From: Providencia alcalifaciens
GTDB taxonomy: Bacteria > Pseudomonadota > Gammaproteobacteria > Enterobacterales > Enterobacteriaceae
DNA length: 64,000 nt
Assembly: GCA_025961275.1 (NCBI GenBank)
Contig: JAOQNJ010000001.1
Location: 4,609,353-4,673,352 of the forward strand
Reading direction: 5' to 3'
Below the pieces are notes generated by a model that had not been told where the DNA came from, made no database searches, and worked only from the letters and a program-made list of their open reading frames with translations. This document shows positions 37,980-48,571 of this stretch, piece after piece. Made by a program: the position numbers and the translations under genes. Within the stretch, counting starts at the first letter, position 1. Each line of letters opens with the position of its first letter.

Positions 37980-38323
37980 ACTAACACTCTCTTACAAAGT
38001 TGATTAATTATAGCACGCAACAATAGTAACAAACGGGGTAAGCGAGAAAATTGATATGGATCATTAACTCGGGTAAGAAACCATGTTTAATTGTTATTAA
38101 ATGGTTAAATCACCTGCTATCTAATTGATTTAAAATGGATAAATAAATTTTAAATCTTATTAAAATTTTTTAGAGTATAAGGATTTACCTTGAAAGTAAG
38201 TTAATAAATTAGAAGATTTGTTGTCTAATTATTGCAAAAAATAGTGCGTATTTAATTAATTTAACTTATATAAAGATAATGGCCCGAAGGCCATTATCTA
38301 AAAAAGACTAATTGAAAGAATGA
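37980..38323. promoter_or_regulatory. ycaO-focA intergenic control region
   Basis: 344 bp between ycaO and focA, both on the minus strand. It holds the focA-pflB promoter region. The one site I can name is a candidate FNR box (38051-38064). The left part (about 38100-38280) is very AT-rich and unremarkable. Confidence 0.55.
38051..38064. promoter_or_regulatory. Candidate FNR box upstream of focA
   Basis: TTGATATGGATCAT matches the FNR consensus TTGAT-N4-ATCAA with one mismatch and lies 72-85 bp upstream of the focA start. In E. coli the focA-pfl promoters are activated by FNR and ArcA under anaerobiosis, so the site makes sense. Confidence 0.6.
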
Positions 38324-40078
38324 CTACGCATTTTCACGTTTGGCTTTTTGTAACTTTTCATAAGCGGCAAGCAGAGCTTGATGAGCAGGGAGTGCTTTTA
38401 GTTCATCATCAATTGACCATAGGCCATAGAAGCAAGATTCACCAACAATAGCCGCGGACGCAGCATCAACAGCTTCTTGGCCATACATACGCACAAAAGC
38501 AGTATAGTATTGTGACATGTCACGCTGATCTTCTTGGCTTAATAATAGCAATGTATGCAAGCAGCGGTAATAGTTTGCACGGTCAGCGGTCAATACAGAG
38601 CTATTAAAGTCCTGTGTCCATTCAACCCAAGCAAGTGCTTGTTCAAGATCACCACCTGCCAGCGCTAGCATAGATTTTAACTCACCAATACGTAGATTGC
38701 TCCAGCCATTATCTTTACCTACAGCAAGGCCAAGTAGTTCGCGTACGCGAGTAAAGTCATCAAGCCCTTCATCATCTAATTGCTCAATAAAGGCTAGGTA
38801 ATCCTGTTTTTCCCATTGGCTATCAGGCAGATTGATAATGGTATCACGTAAAAAAGCACCCATAGCATTGTTAGCAATATGTAAGTCTTCGACAGGATAG
38901 ATATCCGACATACCGGGAACTAAAATACGGCATGCATAAACATCTAAATGGTTATAATCTGCAATATAGACTTCAGTATCTAATTGATTAAAGATAGCCA
39001 TCAGTGTTGCAAATTCTTCTTGAGTCGTTCCTTTGAAGCTCCAATCTGCGAATTCATAATCAGAATCATCTTTAAACAGATCCCAGCTAATCAAGCCGCT
39101 TGAATCGATAAAGTGAGTTTCTAAGTTAGTATGCTCAGCAACTTCTTCATCATCAAAGGTTGGTGCATTGAATACATCGAGATCTTTAAGGCCACGACCT
39201 TGTAGTAGTTCAGTTACTGTACGCTCTAAGGCGACCCCAAAATCGGGATGAGCACCAAAAGAGGCAAAGCAAGTCCCATTCTGTGGGTTAAATAGAACGA
39301 CACAAATAACCGGAAATTTACCGCCTAGTGATGCGTCGTAACAGAAAATTGGGAAACCTTCTTTTTCAAGTGTTTCAACCGCTTCTACAACACTTGGGTA
39401 ACGAGCCATGACTTCATTAGGAATAGCTGGGAGACTAATGCTTTCTGCAATAATACGATTTTTAACGAAACGTTCAAAAACCTCTGATAGGCCTTGGACG
39501 CGGGCTTCATTTGCAGTATTACCCGCAGACATACCATTCGAAACATACAGGTTGCCAACGATATTCATTGGAATGTAAACCGTTTGGTTATCAGATTGGC
39601 GGGTAAAAGGAAGCGCACAGATACCACGCTCTTCATTACCTGACTGCAAATCAATTAATTGACTGCTAGCAAGCGCATCATCAGGGTCATAGAATTTACG
39701 TAAACGTGTATCTAAAATACCTTCTGGTAAGCTGTCATCTTCAGTTAATGGGAACCATTTTTCATTCGGATAGTGAACAAAATCACCTTCAGCAATAGAT
39801 TTACCTAAATAGAAATCAGCAAAAAAATAGTTGGCCGATAAACGCTCGAAGTATTCGCCGAGAGCTGAAGCGAGTGCCGCTTTTTGACTCGCGCCTTTAC
39901 CATTGGTAAAGCATAGTGGACACTCTTTATCCCGAATATGGACTGACCAAACATGAGGAACAGGATTCAGCCAAGAGGCTTCTTCAATATCAAATCCCAG
40001 CTTTTTTAATTTAGTTTGAAATGCATCGATGGAAACTTCGAGGGCGGCATCTTTGCCGGGAATAAATGTTTGGCTCAT
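38324..40078 (-). CDS. ycaO: YcaO, S12 methylthiotransferase accessory protein
   Basis: This 584-residue protein starts MSQTFIPGKDAALEVSIDAF and matches enteric YcaO throughout. The YcaO ATP-binding region is in FTNGKGASQKAALASALGEYFERLSANYFFADF and NTANEARVQGLSEVFERFV. The C-terminal TPR-like part is also present. It is an ATP-grasp-like YcaO protein linked to RimO-dependent beta-methylthiolation of ribosomal protein S12. It lies upstream of focA as in E. coli. Confidence 0.96.
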   Translation of the reverse strand: MSQTFIPGKDAALEVSIDAFQTKLKKLGFDIEEASWLNPVPHVWSVHIRDKECPLCFTNGKGASQKAALASALGEYFERLSANYFFADFYLGKSIAEGDFVHYPNEKWFPLTEDDSLPEGILDTRLRKFYDPDDALASSQLIDLQSGNEERGICALPFTRQSDNQTVYIPMNIVGNLYVSNGMSAGNTANEARVQGLSEVFERFVKNRIIAESISLPAIPNEVMARYPSVVEAVETLEKEGFPIFCYDASLGGKFPVICVVLFNPQNGTCFASFGAHPDFGVALERTVTELLQGRGLKDLDVFNAPTFDDEEVAEHTNLETHFIDSSGLISWDLFKDDSDYEFADWSFKGTTQEEFATLMAIFNQLDTEVYIADYNHLDVYACRILVPGMSDIYPVEDLHIANNAMGAFLRDTIINLPDSQWEKQDYLAFIEQLDDEGLDDFTRVRELLGLAVGKDNGWSNLRIGELKSMLALAGGDLEQALAWVEWTQDFNSSVLTADRANYYRCLHTLLLLSQEDQRDMSQYYTAFVRMYGQEAVDAASAAIVGESCFYGLWSIDDELKALPAHQALLAAYEKLQKAKRENA

Positions 40079-40271
40079 TGTCAGTCACTTGTTAATAGAG
40101 TGTATAGGCGGCCTATAATACGGATTTTTCGGAGCTTGCTCACGCTTTTTATTCTAAACAATACAAATCATCTGAAAGTGAATGGTTTTACCAAAAAAAT
40201 ATAGAGGCATCACGGAAATATTGTTTTAATTCCACATAATAACTACAGTTTATATAAATAGAGGTTATAAG

Positions 40272-41315
40272 ATGAAAAGTAGTAATAAAGTATTATTGGC
40301 GACAGTCATCTCATTCTGTACAGCATCAGCTTTTGCATTGCCGAATATTACGGTATTAGCAACAGGAGGAACTATTGCTGGTGGCGGTGACTCTGCAACT
40401 TCCTCCAGCTATCAAGCGGGTAAAGTTGGCATTGATGCTTTGATTAATGCAGTGCCTGACATTAAAAAGATAGCAAACCTTAGTGGTGAGCAGCTGGTGA
40501 ACATTGGTTCACAAGATATGAATGACCAAGTCTGGTTAACTCTCGCTAAAAAGATCAATCAAGAGTGTGACAAAACCGATGGATTTGTCATTACTCATGG
40601 TACTGATACTTTAGAAGAAACCGCTTTTTTCCTTGATTTAACGACTGCTTGTCAAAAGCCAGTTGTGTTAGTTGGTGCGATGCGTCCTTCAACAGCGCTG
40701 GGTGCTGATGGCCCCCTTAACCTTTACAATGCAGTGGTACTTGCAACTGACGAGTCCGCGGGTGATCGCGGTGTCTTAATAGTGATGAATGATAAAGTAG
40801 TGCATGGGCGTGATGTAGTTAAAATGAGCACGACAGAAGTACAAGCTTTTGATGCTGTCAATGCTGGAGCACAAGGCTTTATTCATGATGGAAAAGTGAC
40901 ATTTTATAAGCGAGCCGAACCACGTGAAAATAAAGCGACTTTCGATGTGAGTAAGCTAGAAAAATTACCACAAGTTGGCATTGTTTATAATTATGCAAAT
41001 GCTTCAGCTGCACCTGTCAAAGCATTACTTAATGAAGGTGCAGAAGGAATTATCAGCGCAGGTGTTGGTAACGGTAATATGTATAAAACGGTCTTTGAAG
41101 CATTAGCGACAGCAGCAAAAGATAATGTTGTTGTGGTTCGTGCAAGTCGTGTCCCAACAGGCTATACAACACGTAATGCGGAAGTGGATGATAATTTGTA
41201 TGGGTTCGTTGCTTCAGAAAGATTGAATCCACAAAAAGCGCGCGTATTACTTCAATTAGCGCTGACACAAACAAAAGATCCGAAACAAATTCAACCATTA
41301 TTTGAGAAATATTAA
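40272..41315 (+). CDS. ansB: L-asparaginase II, periplasmic
   Basis: This 347-residue protein starts with a signal peptide (MKSSNKVLLATVISFCTASAFA, cleavage before LPNIT). Catalytic threonines are in LATGGTIAGG and in THGTDTLEETAFFL. The GAMRPSTALGADGPLNLYNAV segment and C-terminal DNLYGFVASERLNPQKARVLL are typical of type II asparaginases. It hydrolyses asparagine to aspartate and ammonia in the periplasm. It is monocistronic and divergent from ycaO. Confidence 0.95.
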   Translation: MKSSNKVLLATVISFCTASAFALPNITVLATGGTIAGGGDSATSSSYQAGKVGIDALINAVPDIKKIANLSGEQLVNIGSQDMNDQVWLTLAKKINQECDKTDGFVITHGTDTLEETAFFLDLTTACQKPVVLVGAMRPSTALGADGPLNLYNAVVLATDESAGDRGVLIVMNDKVVHGRDVVKMSTTEVQAFDAVNAGAQGFIHDGKVTFYKRAEPRENKATFDVSKLEKLPQVGIVYNYANASAAPVKALLNEGAEGIISAGVGNGNMYKTVFEALATAAKDNVVVVRASRVPTGYTTRNAEVDDNLYGFVASERLNPQKARVLLQLALTQTKDPKQIQPLFEKY

Positions 41316-41483
41316 AAGGGTAGCATGTTCTATTTTAAATAATTAAAAACGTCGTGATAAATAATATTACATTTTTAATCGGATGTTGTAGTAATTAAAT
41401 TCGCGATATTATTATGATGTTGAGTCTATCCTTGTCATTTAGGATAGGCTCGTTATTTCATTTATTTAAGTGATTAATGTATA

Positions 41484-41757
41484 TTATTTTTTACTTCTAT
41501 TCATTACTTCATCATGGATAGACGCACTGTTATATTTTTCATAAATAGTATTGAGCTTGCCATTTTGGAGATTAGTATTGGCCTATTTATTTAGCTTTCC
41601 TTTTAATTCAGATTTATTTTTAGGTAAGCCAATCGCTAAATCAAAAATTTGAATAACGACTTTAGTCTCGAAGGCAAGGCATCTATTAGGTTTTTTAATT
41701 TTATTGACTAATGTTGCTGAGGTTCCAATAGCATAAACTAGCCCGCTGCGGATAAAT
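41484..41757 (-). pseudogene. Remnant of a solute-binding protein (SBP_bac_3-like), C-terminal end
   Basis: The minus strand reads SGLVYAIGTSATLVNKIKKP, then DLAIGLPKNKSELKGKLNK. A TAG follows at 41583-41585, and the same frame continues ANTNLQNGKLNTIYEKYNSA to TAA at 41484. The pattern of 'AIGLPKN..EL..KLN.A...L...G.L..IYEKY' resembles the C-terminal lobe of amino-acid-type periplasmic binding proteins. There is no start codon or N-terminal part. It looks like a decayed fragment between ansB and the MFS gene; family assignment is tentative. Confidence 0.45.
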
Positions 41758-41767
41758 GTTCATATTA

Positions 41768-43211
41768 TTAGTTAGTTGGTGAATCAATGCGGTTAGCAAC
41801 AATATTGGCCGTAATGAGCGCAAAGCAAGGCACTAGAGAAAATAAGAAAAATAACCAGATTGAAGCCAATTGTGCGCCCACTATGCCTCCAGGGTAAGAC
41901 AAACCGGAAAGGTTTGCTATCATTCCTGCCAAAGATGCGCCAAAAGCGGTGGAAAATAGTTGTAATGTAGTAATCGCTGAAGAGGCTTTTTGTGATTCAT
42001 CTCCTGTGGATACGAGCAGTACACGAGTGAGTAAATGTGGCCACGTTGCTCCAATGCTTGCACCAGTAGCAAATAAAGCGAGGCAAATAATCCATATTTG
42101 TAATCCTTCAATATGAACAATGTTTGTTATAAATAAAGCAAGGGTTACCAAGGCAATGAAAGTTAGCAGTGGGCCAGTTCGTATAATTTTGATTGTTATA
42201 GCCGGTTTTAGAGAGGATGCCAAAATGGCAGCGCTGGACCATCCAGCACCAATGAGAGCGGCTAAATAACCAGAAAGTAGTGGATTAATACCATGTAATA
42301 TTTGCAAAAAAATAGGGAACGAACACCTCGGATTGAACACTAAGACCTAATAACGCCATGGTCAAATAGATAGAGGCTAATTGACCAGAAAAATGAAATG
42401 TTCCATTTGGAAAAAGAGTATTACGGCCACGGCGTTCGATCACAACCAAGCGTATACACAGTAAAATAGCAATTAGCATCCCGATAATAGGAATCTGTTT
42501 ATCTTGGCTTAAACTCCCCAAAGAGATGGCTAGCACAGCGCAAGATAGAAGTAAAAGAGCTTGCAAGGGGATTGGCTGTTGAGCGCATTTTTTATTAGAA
42601 TTTTTGGCGGGCAAAACCTGCCATGTTAGCCATAAATAAGGTATTCCAACAATAACTAAACACCAGAAAGCACCTCTCCAAACATCATATTCAGCAAACA
42701 TACCGCCAAGAGCGGGTCCAAGTAGTGTCGCCATTCCCCACATACTCGATATCATGGCGATGACTCTGGACCAAAGATGTTGTGCAAATATAACATGTAC
42801 CATTGAATAGGATAAACTCAGTAAGATCCCGCCACCAGCACCTTGAATGATCCGACCAAGCAACATAATAGGCATTGATGGTGTGATGGCACAGATAATT
42901 GTTCCTATTAGAAAAATTACGGTGGCAAACATATAGCTTTTTCGGAGGCCTAAGTGATTAAGAATTCGTGAAGTTAATGCGGATAAAATTATTGATGAAA
43001 GAATAAATAATGTGGTATTCCACGCATAAAAATCAATCCCACCGATATCGTGTACAACTGACGGTAGAGTGGTTATGGTGATATAGACGTTGATAGCATG
43101 GAGACAAATTTCACCTGATAATGCAAGTGTGAAACAGAGATTTCTCCCCGTAAGTAGTGCCCGCCAACCCTCTTGTTGATTGTTATCGAGATTAATTTGC
43201 GATTGATTCAT
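41768..43211 (-). pseudogene. MFS transporter (DHA2-like), frameshifted
   Basis: The first frame (43211 down to 42285) encodes about ten membrane helices, including RIIQGAGGGILLSLSYSMVH, a motif-C-like ATLLGPALGGMFAEYDVWRG. It ends SVQSEVFVPYF and then the off-frame FANITWY. The second frame takes up at FLQILHGINPLLSGYLAALI and runs to 41768. Removing one base from the A7 run at 42306-42312 (T7 on the coding strand) joins them. The span of 1444 nt is one more than 481 codons. It would encode a 480-residue drug/proton-antiporter-type exporter; substrate unknown. It is either a true pseudogene, phase-variable, or a homopolymer error. Confidence 0.87.
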
Positions 43212-43808
43212 TCTTTCTCCCTAATTCAATACTGATTTTTATTCTGTGAATATGTTCATCCATACAACTTTTTAGAAAATATTATTTAGATTATATATCA
43301 GCTTAGCAAATTAGCTCGAAAAGACCGAGTTTTGAAAACTTATTTATAATATTTAAATAAGTATAAATATGACTAATATTTTTTGGATTTTTATCTGACT
43401 TTAGTTGTTATCTTAAGGATATTAAATCGATAAATACTATAAATAACAATAATAAACCATATTAATGAATAAGTTATTTTAATTATTTGATAAGTGGCCT
43501 ATTTGGTGGGGTTAATAAGCCAACCCTGTGAATGGTTTGATTATAATAGTTCTTATATATTAGAAATTATATTTTAGTGGGTATGGAAAGTAAATTGTTT
43601 TAATAAACTAATAAAGTATTTCCATTGACTAATTAACGTGATGTAAGTCTTGTTTTAAGAATAAAATCATTTTTAAGCTTGATAATTCGTGTTGCGAAAA
43701 ATAGGATAAGTATAAATACGTAGTTGTATGTTTATGTATATTTACCCAAAGATCTACTACGGCGAAGTTACATTGAAAAAATAATATAAAAAGCTGAGGA
43801 AATATTAA
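43212..43808. other. MFS / chiP divergent intergenic region
   Basis: About 600 bp, very AT-rich, between the MFS pseudogene and chiP, with no ORF supported. TGTGAATATGTTCATC at 43245-43260 is a partial match to a CRP site, on the MFS side. The leader just before chiP contains a GAGGAA ribosome-binding site. Confidence 0.5.
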
Positions 43809-45233
43809 ATGCTCAATAAAAATGTCAATAGTGGCAGGAGGACTCTTGCGCTTAAAATAATAATTTCATTACTACCAATAAGTTATCAACCAATAAGTTT
43901 TGCCGAACAATTCTTAGATAATTCAACTCTGAAAGGTGGAATTTATTATTGGCAACGTGATCGCTCAAGAAAAGATTTAAATCCAGCCAGTGATAAATAT
44001 AAAAAATATGTAGATAACCTCAAACACTCTAGTGCAAATGCTAGTCTTGATTTTTCATCGGGTTATTTCCAAGATATTATTGGTTTGGATCTTGCGGCAT
44101 TTACAGCTGTTGAACTTTCGAATGGTGGCCCAGCCGCGCCTAATGAAATAGGCTTTAGTAATGCGAAATCACGATGGAATGAAAAATGGGATGGAGACAC
44201 TGGTGGTTTCAGCGTTTATAAAGCAGCAGCGAAAATGAAATATGGCCTATTTTGGGGAAAAGGTGGTTATATTCAACCTTCTGGGCAAACACTATTAGCT
44301 CCCCACTGGAGTTATATGCCGGGAACCTATAGAGGGTTTGAAGTTGGTGCAGCGTTTGATTTTGATAAAAAAGGTGAGCTTAGTATGTCTTATATGTGGA
44401 CAGATCACTATAAAGCACCTTGGTATCGAGATATGTATAACTTCCGTGAGGCTGATGGAAAAACAGGTATTAGCTATTTACATTCAGTTGGTTTGAAATA
44501 TGATTTTAAAAATTCTTTAGTGCTGGAAGGCGCTTACGGTCAAGCCAAAGACTATATGGATCAATATTTTGGCAAAGTCTCCTATGCGGTACCAGTTGCT
44601 TCGCGTGATCTACGTATGTCTTATCAATTCTATGGAGCAAAAGATAAGGTAACAAATGGTGGTGTCAATGATGTATATGATGGTCTAGCTTTCCTACAAG
44701 CGATCACACTCGGTTATACCTACGAGCAATTCGATTTTCGGCTTGAGGGAACTTATGCCAAAGCTAAAGGCAATCAAGGGTATTTCTTACAGCGTATGAC
44801 TCCAGGTTATGCGACCTCAAATGGTCGATTAGATATTTGGTGGGATGGCCGCTCTGACTTTAATGCAAACAATGAAAAAGCTGTTTTTGCTGGAGTGATG
44901 TATGATTTAAAAAAATGGGATCTAGCGGGCTGGAAAGTCGGAACATCTTATGTATATGGTTGGGATGCAAAACCAAGTACCAATCCCAAATTTAATCAAG
45001 ATGTACGGTTAAAAGAAAGTGCTTGGAATGTTGACATCTTATATACCATCCAAACTGGCAAAGCTAAAGATACCTTATTTAAAATACACTTTACTAAATA
45101 TGATAACCATACCGATATTCCAGCCGGTACTGGTGGATTCGGGAATATATTCCAGGATGAAAAAGATATTAAGTTTATGGTTACGATGCCGTTCACTATT
45201 TTTGATGGAACAGCTAGTACAGTCAAAAAATAA
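43809..45233 (+). CDS. chiP: Chitoporin ChiP (OprD-family outer-membrane porin)
   Basis: This 474-residue outer-membrane protein has a long N-terminal signal region ending near SYQPISFA. It then matches enteric ChiP (YbfM) throughout: [59 protein letters not shown] and [21 protein letters not shown]. It is a channel for chitooligosaccharides. In E. coli chiP lies just upstream of fur and is controlled by the ChiX small RNA and NagC. The position relative to fur is kept here, with about 2 kb of extra AT-rich DNA between; no chiQ lipoprotein gene was found. Confidence 0.94.
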   Translation: MLNKNVNSGRRTLALKIIISLLPISYQPISFAEQFLDNSTLKGGIYYWQRDRSRKDLNPASDKYKKYVDNLKHSSANASLDFSSGYFQDIIGLDLAAFTAVELSNGGPAAPNEIGFSNAKSRWNEKWDGDTGGFSVYKAAAKMKYGLFWGKGGYIQPSGQTLLAPHWSYMPGTYRGFEVGAAFDFDKKGELSMSYMWTDHYKAPWYRDMYNFREADGKTGISYLHSVGLKYDFKNSLVLEGAYGQAKDYMDQYFGKVSYAVPVASRDLRMSYQFYGAKDKVTNGGVNDVYDGLAFLQAITLGYTYEQFDFRLEGTYAKAKGNQGYFLQRMTPGYATSNGRLDIWWDGRSDFNANNEKAVFAGVMYDLKKWDLAGWKVGTSYVYGWDAKPSTNPKFNQDVRLKESAWNVDILYTIQTGKAKDTLFKIHFTKYDNHTDIPAGTGGFGNIFQDEKDIKFMVTMPFTIFDGTASTVKK

Positions 45234-45722
45234 TAGAATAGTGATATATTTTAATTTAATAAATATGTTGTAAATAGCAAATGCTTAAATAGTATAATGT
45301 GTATAATAATTATTTTCCATAATCAGAATTCAAATTGATATTATTAAATAAAATAAAGTATGTAATCTTGTGTTTTCTCCCTGATTATTTTCTATAGAAA
45401 TAGCTTATTTTTTCGTTAATATTGAGTTGTATCATATCTGATATGAAAATAATATCGTTGCTTAATAAATGAAAAAATATTAGCTTATGCCTAAGATTGA
45501 TTGGGGAGTCAGTATTCGTGCCGACATTAAATTAAGTTATTGTATTATTAAGTTTTATTTAGCTAACTATAATGATAAAGCATTTATTTTAAAGAGCTTA
45601 ATAGATAACACAGATTCTAAATAGATGCTAATGTGAATGTGTGAGTTTTTTCTAAATGTCCAGATGGACAATATAACAGTCTCAATCCTTGAGACTAGTT
45701 TTTCTGCTATATTGATTTTGGG
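45234..45722. other. AT-rich gap downstream of chiP
   Basis: About 490 bp with no supported ORF. It holds a hairpin terminator at 45678-45702. The place where E. coli has chiQ is empty. Confidence 0.5.
45678..45702 (+). terminator. Hairpin between chiP and a small unknown gene
   Basis: AGTCTCAA / TTGAGACT with a 3-nt loop, followed by AGTTTTT on the plus strand. It lies between convergent chiP and the 45723-46040 gene, so it could serve either. Confidence 0.65.
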
Positions 45723-46040
45723 TCATACAGCGTCAAGTTTTAATTTGATTTCATTGAGCTCGGCCTGTAGTTCTTCTTTTTCATCATGTAATAGCGAAAT
45801 CTCATATTGCATATTTACTATCCCTGTATTAAGGGCATCTTTGATTTGAAATGCAGTAATTTTTCCGCCATTCATATTTACTGTTTTTGCAGCAGCTGCA
45901 CGTTCAGCCTGATAACGGGCACCATTAAATATATTCTTTAAAAATCCATTAGCTTTTCCTAATTTTAATTTGCCATTTTTAAATCGAACGATTGAATTTT
46001 CATCATGATCAGCTATAAATTTATTTACTTTAATTAACAT
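45723..46040 (-). CDS. Small protein of unknown function with C-terminal coiled coil
   Basis: The 105-residue product is MLIKVNKFIADHDENSIVRF and onward. It has a basic middle part (KLKLGKANGFLKNIFNGARYQAERAAAAK) and a C-terminal heptad-rich helix (YEISLLHDEKEELQAELNEI). I recognise no family. The DNA is very AT-rich compared with the fur-fldA block. A second small gene (46058-46213) lies 17 bases upstream on the same strand, so the two are probably one transcript. Its reality is supported by the length, the coiled coil and the tight spacing; the ribosome-binding site is weak. Confidence 0.6.
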   Translation of the reverse strand: MLIKVNKFIADHDENSIVRFKNGKLKLGKANGFLKNIFNGARYQAERAAAAKTVNMNGGKITAFQIKDALNTGIVNMQYEISLLHDEKEELQAELNEIKLKLDAV

Positions 46041-46057
46041 ATTGTACTTATTCTTGA

Positions 46058-46213
46058 TTATATTTTTTTATTCCTCATTGGTTTATCATAGTATATGGAA
46101 ATAATATTGTTTATAGCATTAATCGTTCGAGTTAATTTGTTTGCTTCTAAATGTGATTTTTCTAATGATGTTTGTGTGGTTATAATAACATTATTAATGT
46201 TAGATATTTTCAT
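46058..46213 (-). CDS. Small protein of unknown function (51 aa)
   Basis: This short frame encodes MKISNINNVIITTQTSLEKS and onward, ending YYDKPMRNKKI. AGAGG lies about nine bases before its ATG, better than the ribosome-binding site of the gene that follows 17 bases downstream. It is polar and helical-looking, with no known motif. Small paired genes like this are seen in secretion-chaperone or toxin-antitoxin arrangements, but nothing in the sequence proves either. Confidence 0.5.
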   Translation of the reverse strand: MKISNINNVIITTQTSLEKSHLEANKLTRTINAINNIISIYYDKPMRNKKI

Positions 46214-47268
46214 AGGAATAACCTCTGGTAATTTTAATGGTTAATAAATCATATTTTATATGATTAATACTTGTCTAAAATAGATTAACTCATTATTAAT
46301 TGCTACTGAAAAATATTGATTCATAAATTTAACTTTAATTATTTATAATTCATTATATTTTGCATGACGGATATGGCTTTCATTTTTTATACTCTGTAAT
46401 CTTCCTGTGAATTTTATGAACTAAAATTTAAATGTTTGAGTTCGTTTGTAACTAATTGATTTTAAATGTTTAATTACCACTACCTTGATTGGGTTTAATA
46501 GTTATTTGAAATAAAAAACATTTTATTTTTTTATTCATTATTTTAATTTATTATACTATCTATATTGTTTATTTTTCCTGAATTTAATTTCAAATAATTA
46601 ATGAATAGTTATTTTTTAATGAAAGTTTATCTTGAGTGTATGGTAGAAATACATCAAATTTCATTGTTATAGGTTATATCAGGCTTATTAGTAATAGGAG
46701 ATAATTATTTTTTATTGTGATTTTCATCGTGAAGGTCAAACTAATTTTAATAAATCTAATTTGTCAAATGGAGAATGAATTGTTATCTAAATAATGTTAA
46801 TTAGTTAAGTAAAATGTTATTAATTGAATGATCCTAACGTTATGAGATAAGGTTTCTAAAATAGAGAGTTAAAGTTTGTTATTTTTAAATTGATTACAGC
46901 TTTTAACTTTTATCAATGATCATATTCTAAGCCCTAAGACTAACCAATTATGCTAACTCATTGATATTCTATGGTGTTAGTTAACTTGAAATTTTAGGTG
47001 CGTTACTATTATTCGAAAGAAGCTGAATACCACCTAGATTTGGAAGATTAGTAAATAGTATATTATTTTGATAAGACCCTTTATGACGTATGCTCTCAAA
47101 AGCTCAATTTTTCTTCGAATTAAAATAGTATTTTTTATTGGTTGTAAAAGCAAAATTGAGGTAAGAAGTACCAAAAAAAAAATACCAGAAAGTTAACCTG
47201 ACTGGCATTAATTCGTTGAGCTATTTATTATAGATACAACTCGTTCTAAATAGCGTTAAAATGATAAC
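46214..47268. other. Very AT-rich gap upstream of the small gene pair and downstream of fur
   Basis: 1055 bp without a gene I can support. The composition is much more AT-rich than the fur-fldA block to the right. The fur terminator region lies near its right end (about 47171-47210). The promoter of the small gene pair is presumably at the left end. The stretch looks like foreign or decayed DNA. Confidence 0.55.
47171..47210 (-). terminator. Possible fur terminator
   Basis: On the minus strand, GCCAGTCAGGTTAACTTTCTGG forms an imperfect stem (CCAG/CTGG with an internal loop) followed by TATTTTTTTTTTGG. It lies about 60 bp past the fur stop. Confidence 0.45.
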
Positions 47269-47718
47269 TTATTCTTTTGCTTCGTGAGCATCTGCGTTAT
47301 CACGGCAACTACCATCTGCACAGTGTCCATAAAGGTATAAGCTGTGGTTAGAAAGCTTGATGCCATGACGTGCTGCAATATTAGTTTGGCGATCTTCGAT
47401 TGATTTATCAGAAAATTCGATAACTTTTCCACAGTCTAAGCAAATTAAGTGATCATGATGATGTTGTTGCGTCAGTTCAAAAACGGATTTACCGCCTTCG
47501 AAATTGTGGCGCGTCACAATACCAGCATCATCAAACTGGTTTAATACACGGTATACCGTAGCCAGGCCGATCTCTTCGCCCATATCAATCAGCTTTTTAT
47601 AGAGATCTTCCGCACTGACGTGATGGCACTCAGGCTCTTGAAGTACTTCCAATATTTTTAATCTTGGAAGAGTGACTTTGAGTCCAGCATTTTTCAATGC
47701 TTTATTGTTGTCTGTCAT
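47269..47718 (-). CDS. fur: Ferric uptake regulator Fur
   Basis: This 149-residue protein starts MTDNNKALKNAGLKVTLPRLKILEVL, with the winged-helix DNA-binding part EEIGLATVYRVLNQFDDAGI. The metal site has HHHDHLICLDCGKVIEF and a C-terminal CADGSC. It represses iron-uptake genes with Fe2+. fldA lies immediately upstream on the same strand, the standard enteric order. Confidence 0.98.
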   Translation of the reverse strand: MTDNNKALKNAGLKVTLPRLKILEVLQEPECHHVSAEDLYKKLIDMGEEIGLATVYRVLNQFDDAGIVTRHNFEGGKSVFELTQQHHHDHLICLDCGKVIEFSDKSIEDRQTNIAARHGIKLSNHSLYLYGHCADGSCRDNADAHEAKE

Positions 47719-47889
47719 GCGGGTTTGTCCTGTATCTTAAATCATAAATTTAACAACAATGAGACATTTTTAACATAAACTCAGTTGTCTTCTAAACTGA
47801 TTTACAATTATAGGCATGGAAATAAAAAATAGAAACCATGTATTGTCTCATTATTGTGATAATGTCAGTAATCTATGCTGCTTAGCAAG

Positions 47890-48417
47890 TTAACCAATAA
47901 TTTCTGCCAGCGACATTTCTTCTGAAATTTGTTTTACCCATGCATCGACGCGTTCTTCAGTAAGCTCTGGTTGGCGATCTTCATCAATCGCAAGGCCGAT
48001 AAAATGGTTATCATCAGCCATACCTTTAGATATTTCAAAATGGTAGCCATCTGTTGGCCAATGACCCACGATGACCGCGCCACGGGGTTCAATAATATCG
48101 CGGATGGTGCCCATTGCATCACAGAAGTACTCTGCATAGTCTTCTTGATCACCGCAGCCAAATAAAGCAACAAGTTTGCCTTCAAAATCGATTTCTTCGA
48201 GAGTAGGGAAAAAGTCATCCCAATCGCATTGAGCTTCACCATAGTACCAAGTTGGGATACCTAAAAGCAGGATATCGAAAGCCTCAATGTCTTCCTTGCT
48301 ACATTTTGCGATATCATGAACTTCAGCGTTGTCTTTGCCTAATCTCTCTTGGATCATCTTGGCAATATTTTCTGTGTTACCTGTATCACTACCGAAGAAA
48401 ATGCCTATGACTGCCAT
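47890..48417 (-). CDS. fldA: Flavodoxin 1
   Basis: This 175-residue flavodoxin starts MAVIGIFFGSDTGNTENIAKMI, whose SDTGNTE loop binds FMN phosphate. FMN-ring loops are seen in LLLGIPTWYYGEAQCDWDDF and ALFGCGDQEDYAEYFCDAMG. It supplies electrons to pyruvate formate-lyase activation (pflA in this window), BioB, MetH and others. It lies between ybfE and fur. Confidence 0.98.
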   Translation of the reverse strand: MAVIGIFFGSDTGNTENIAKMIQERLGKDNAEVHDIAKCSKEDIEAFDILLLGIPTWYYGEAQCDWDDFFPTLEEIDFEGKLVALFGCGDQEDYAEYFCDAMGTIRDIIEPRGAVIVGHWPTDGYHFEISKGMADDNHFIGLAIDEDRQPELTEERVDAWVKQISEEMSLAEIIG

Positions 48418-48571
48418 AAAGTGAATAACCTCTTGTTTTTCCGATCTGGTTCAATGTGTGAATAAGGCCAGATAGAGCTAAATTTGAACTAAAATAAGTA
48501 GAATTTTACGCCCCATTTTGGCGAAAAAGCGCAAATAAGTCTGTCGAATTTGTGTGGTTTACGAAGATGAA

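Noticed and set aside
45637-45849. Plus-strand Ser-rich ORF opposite the 45723-46040 gene
   Set aside because: The translation is low-complexity (Ser-rich) and overlaps a better minus-strand frame with a coiled coil.
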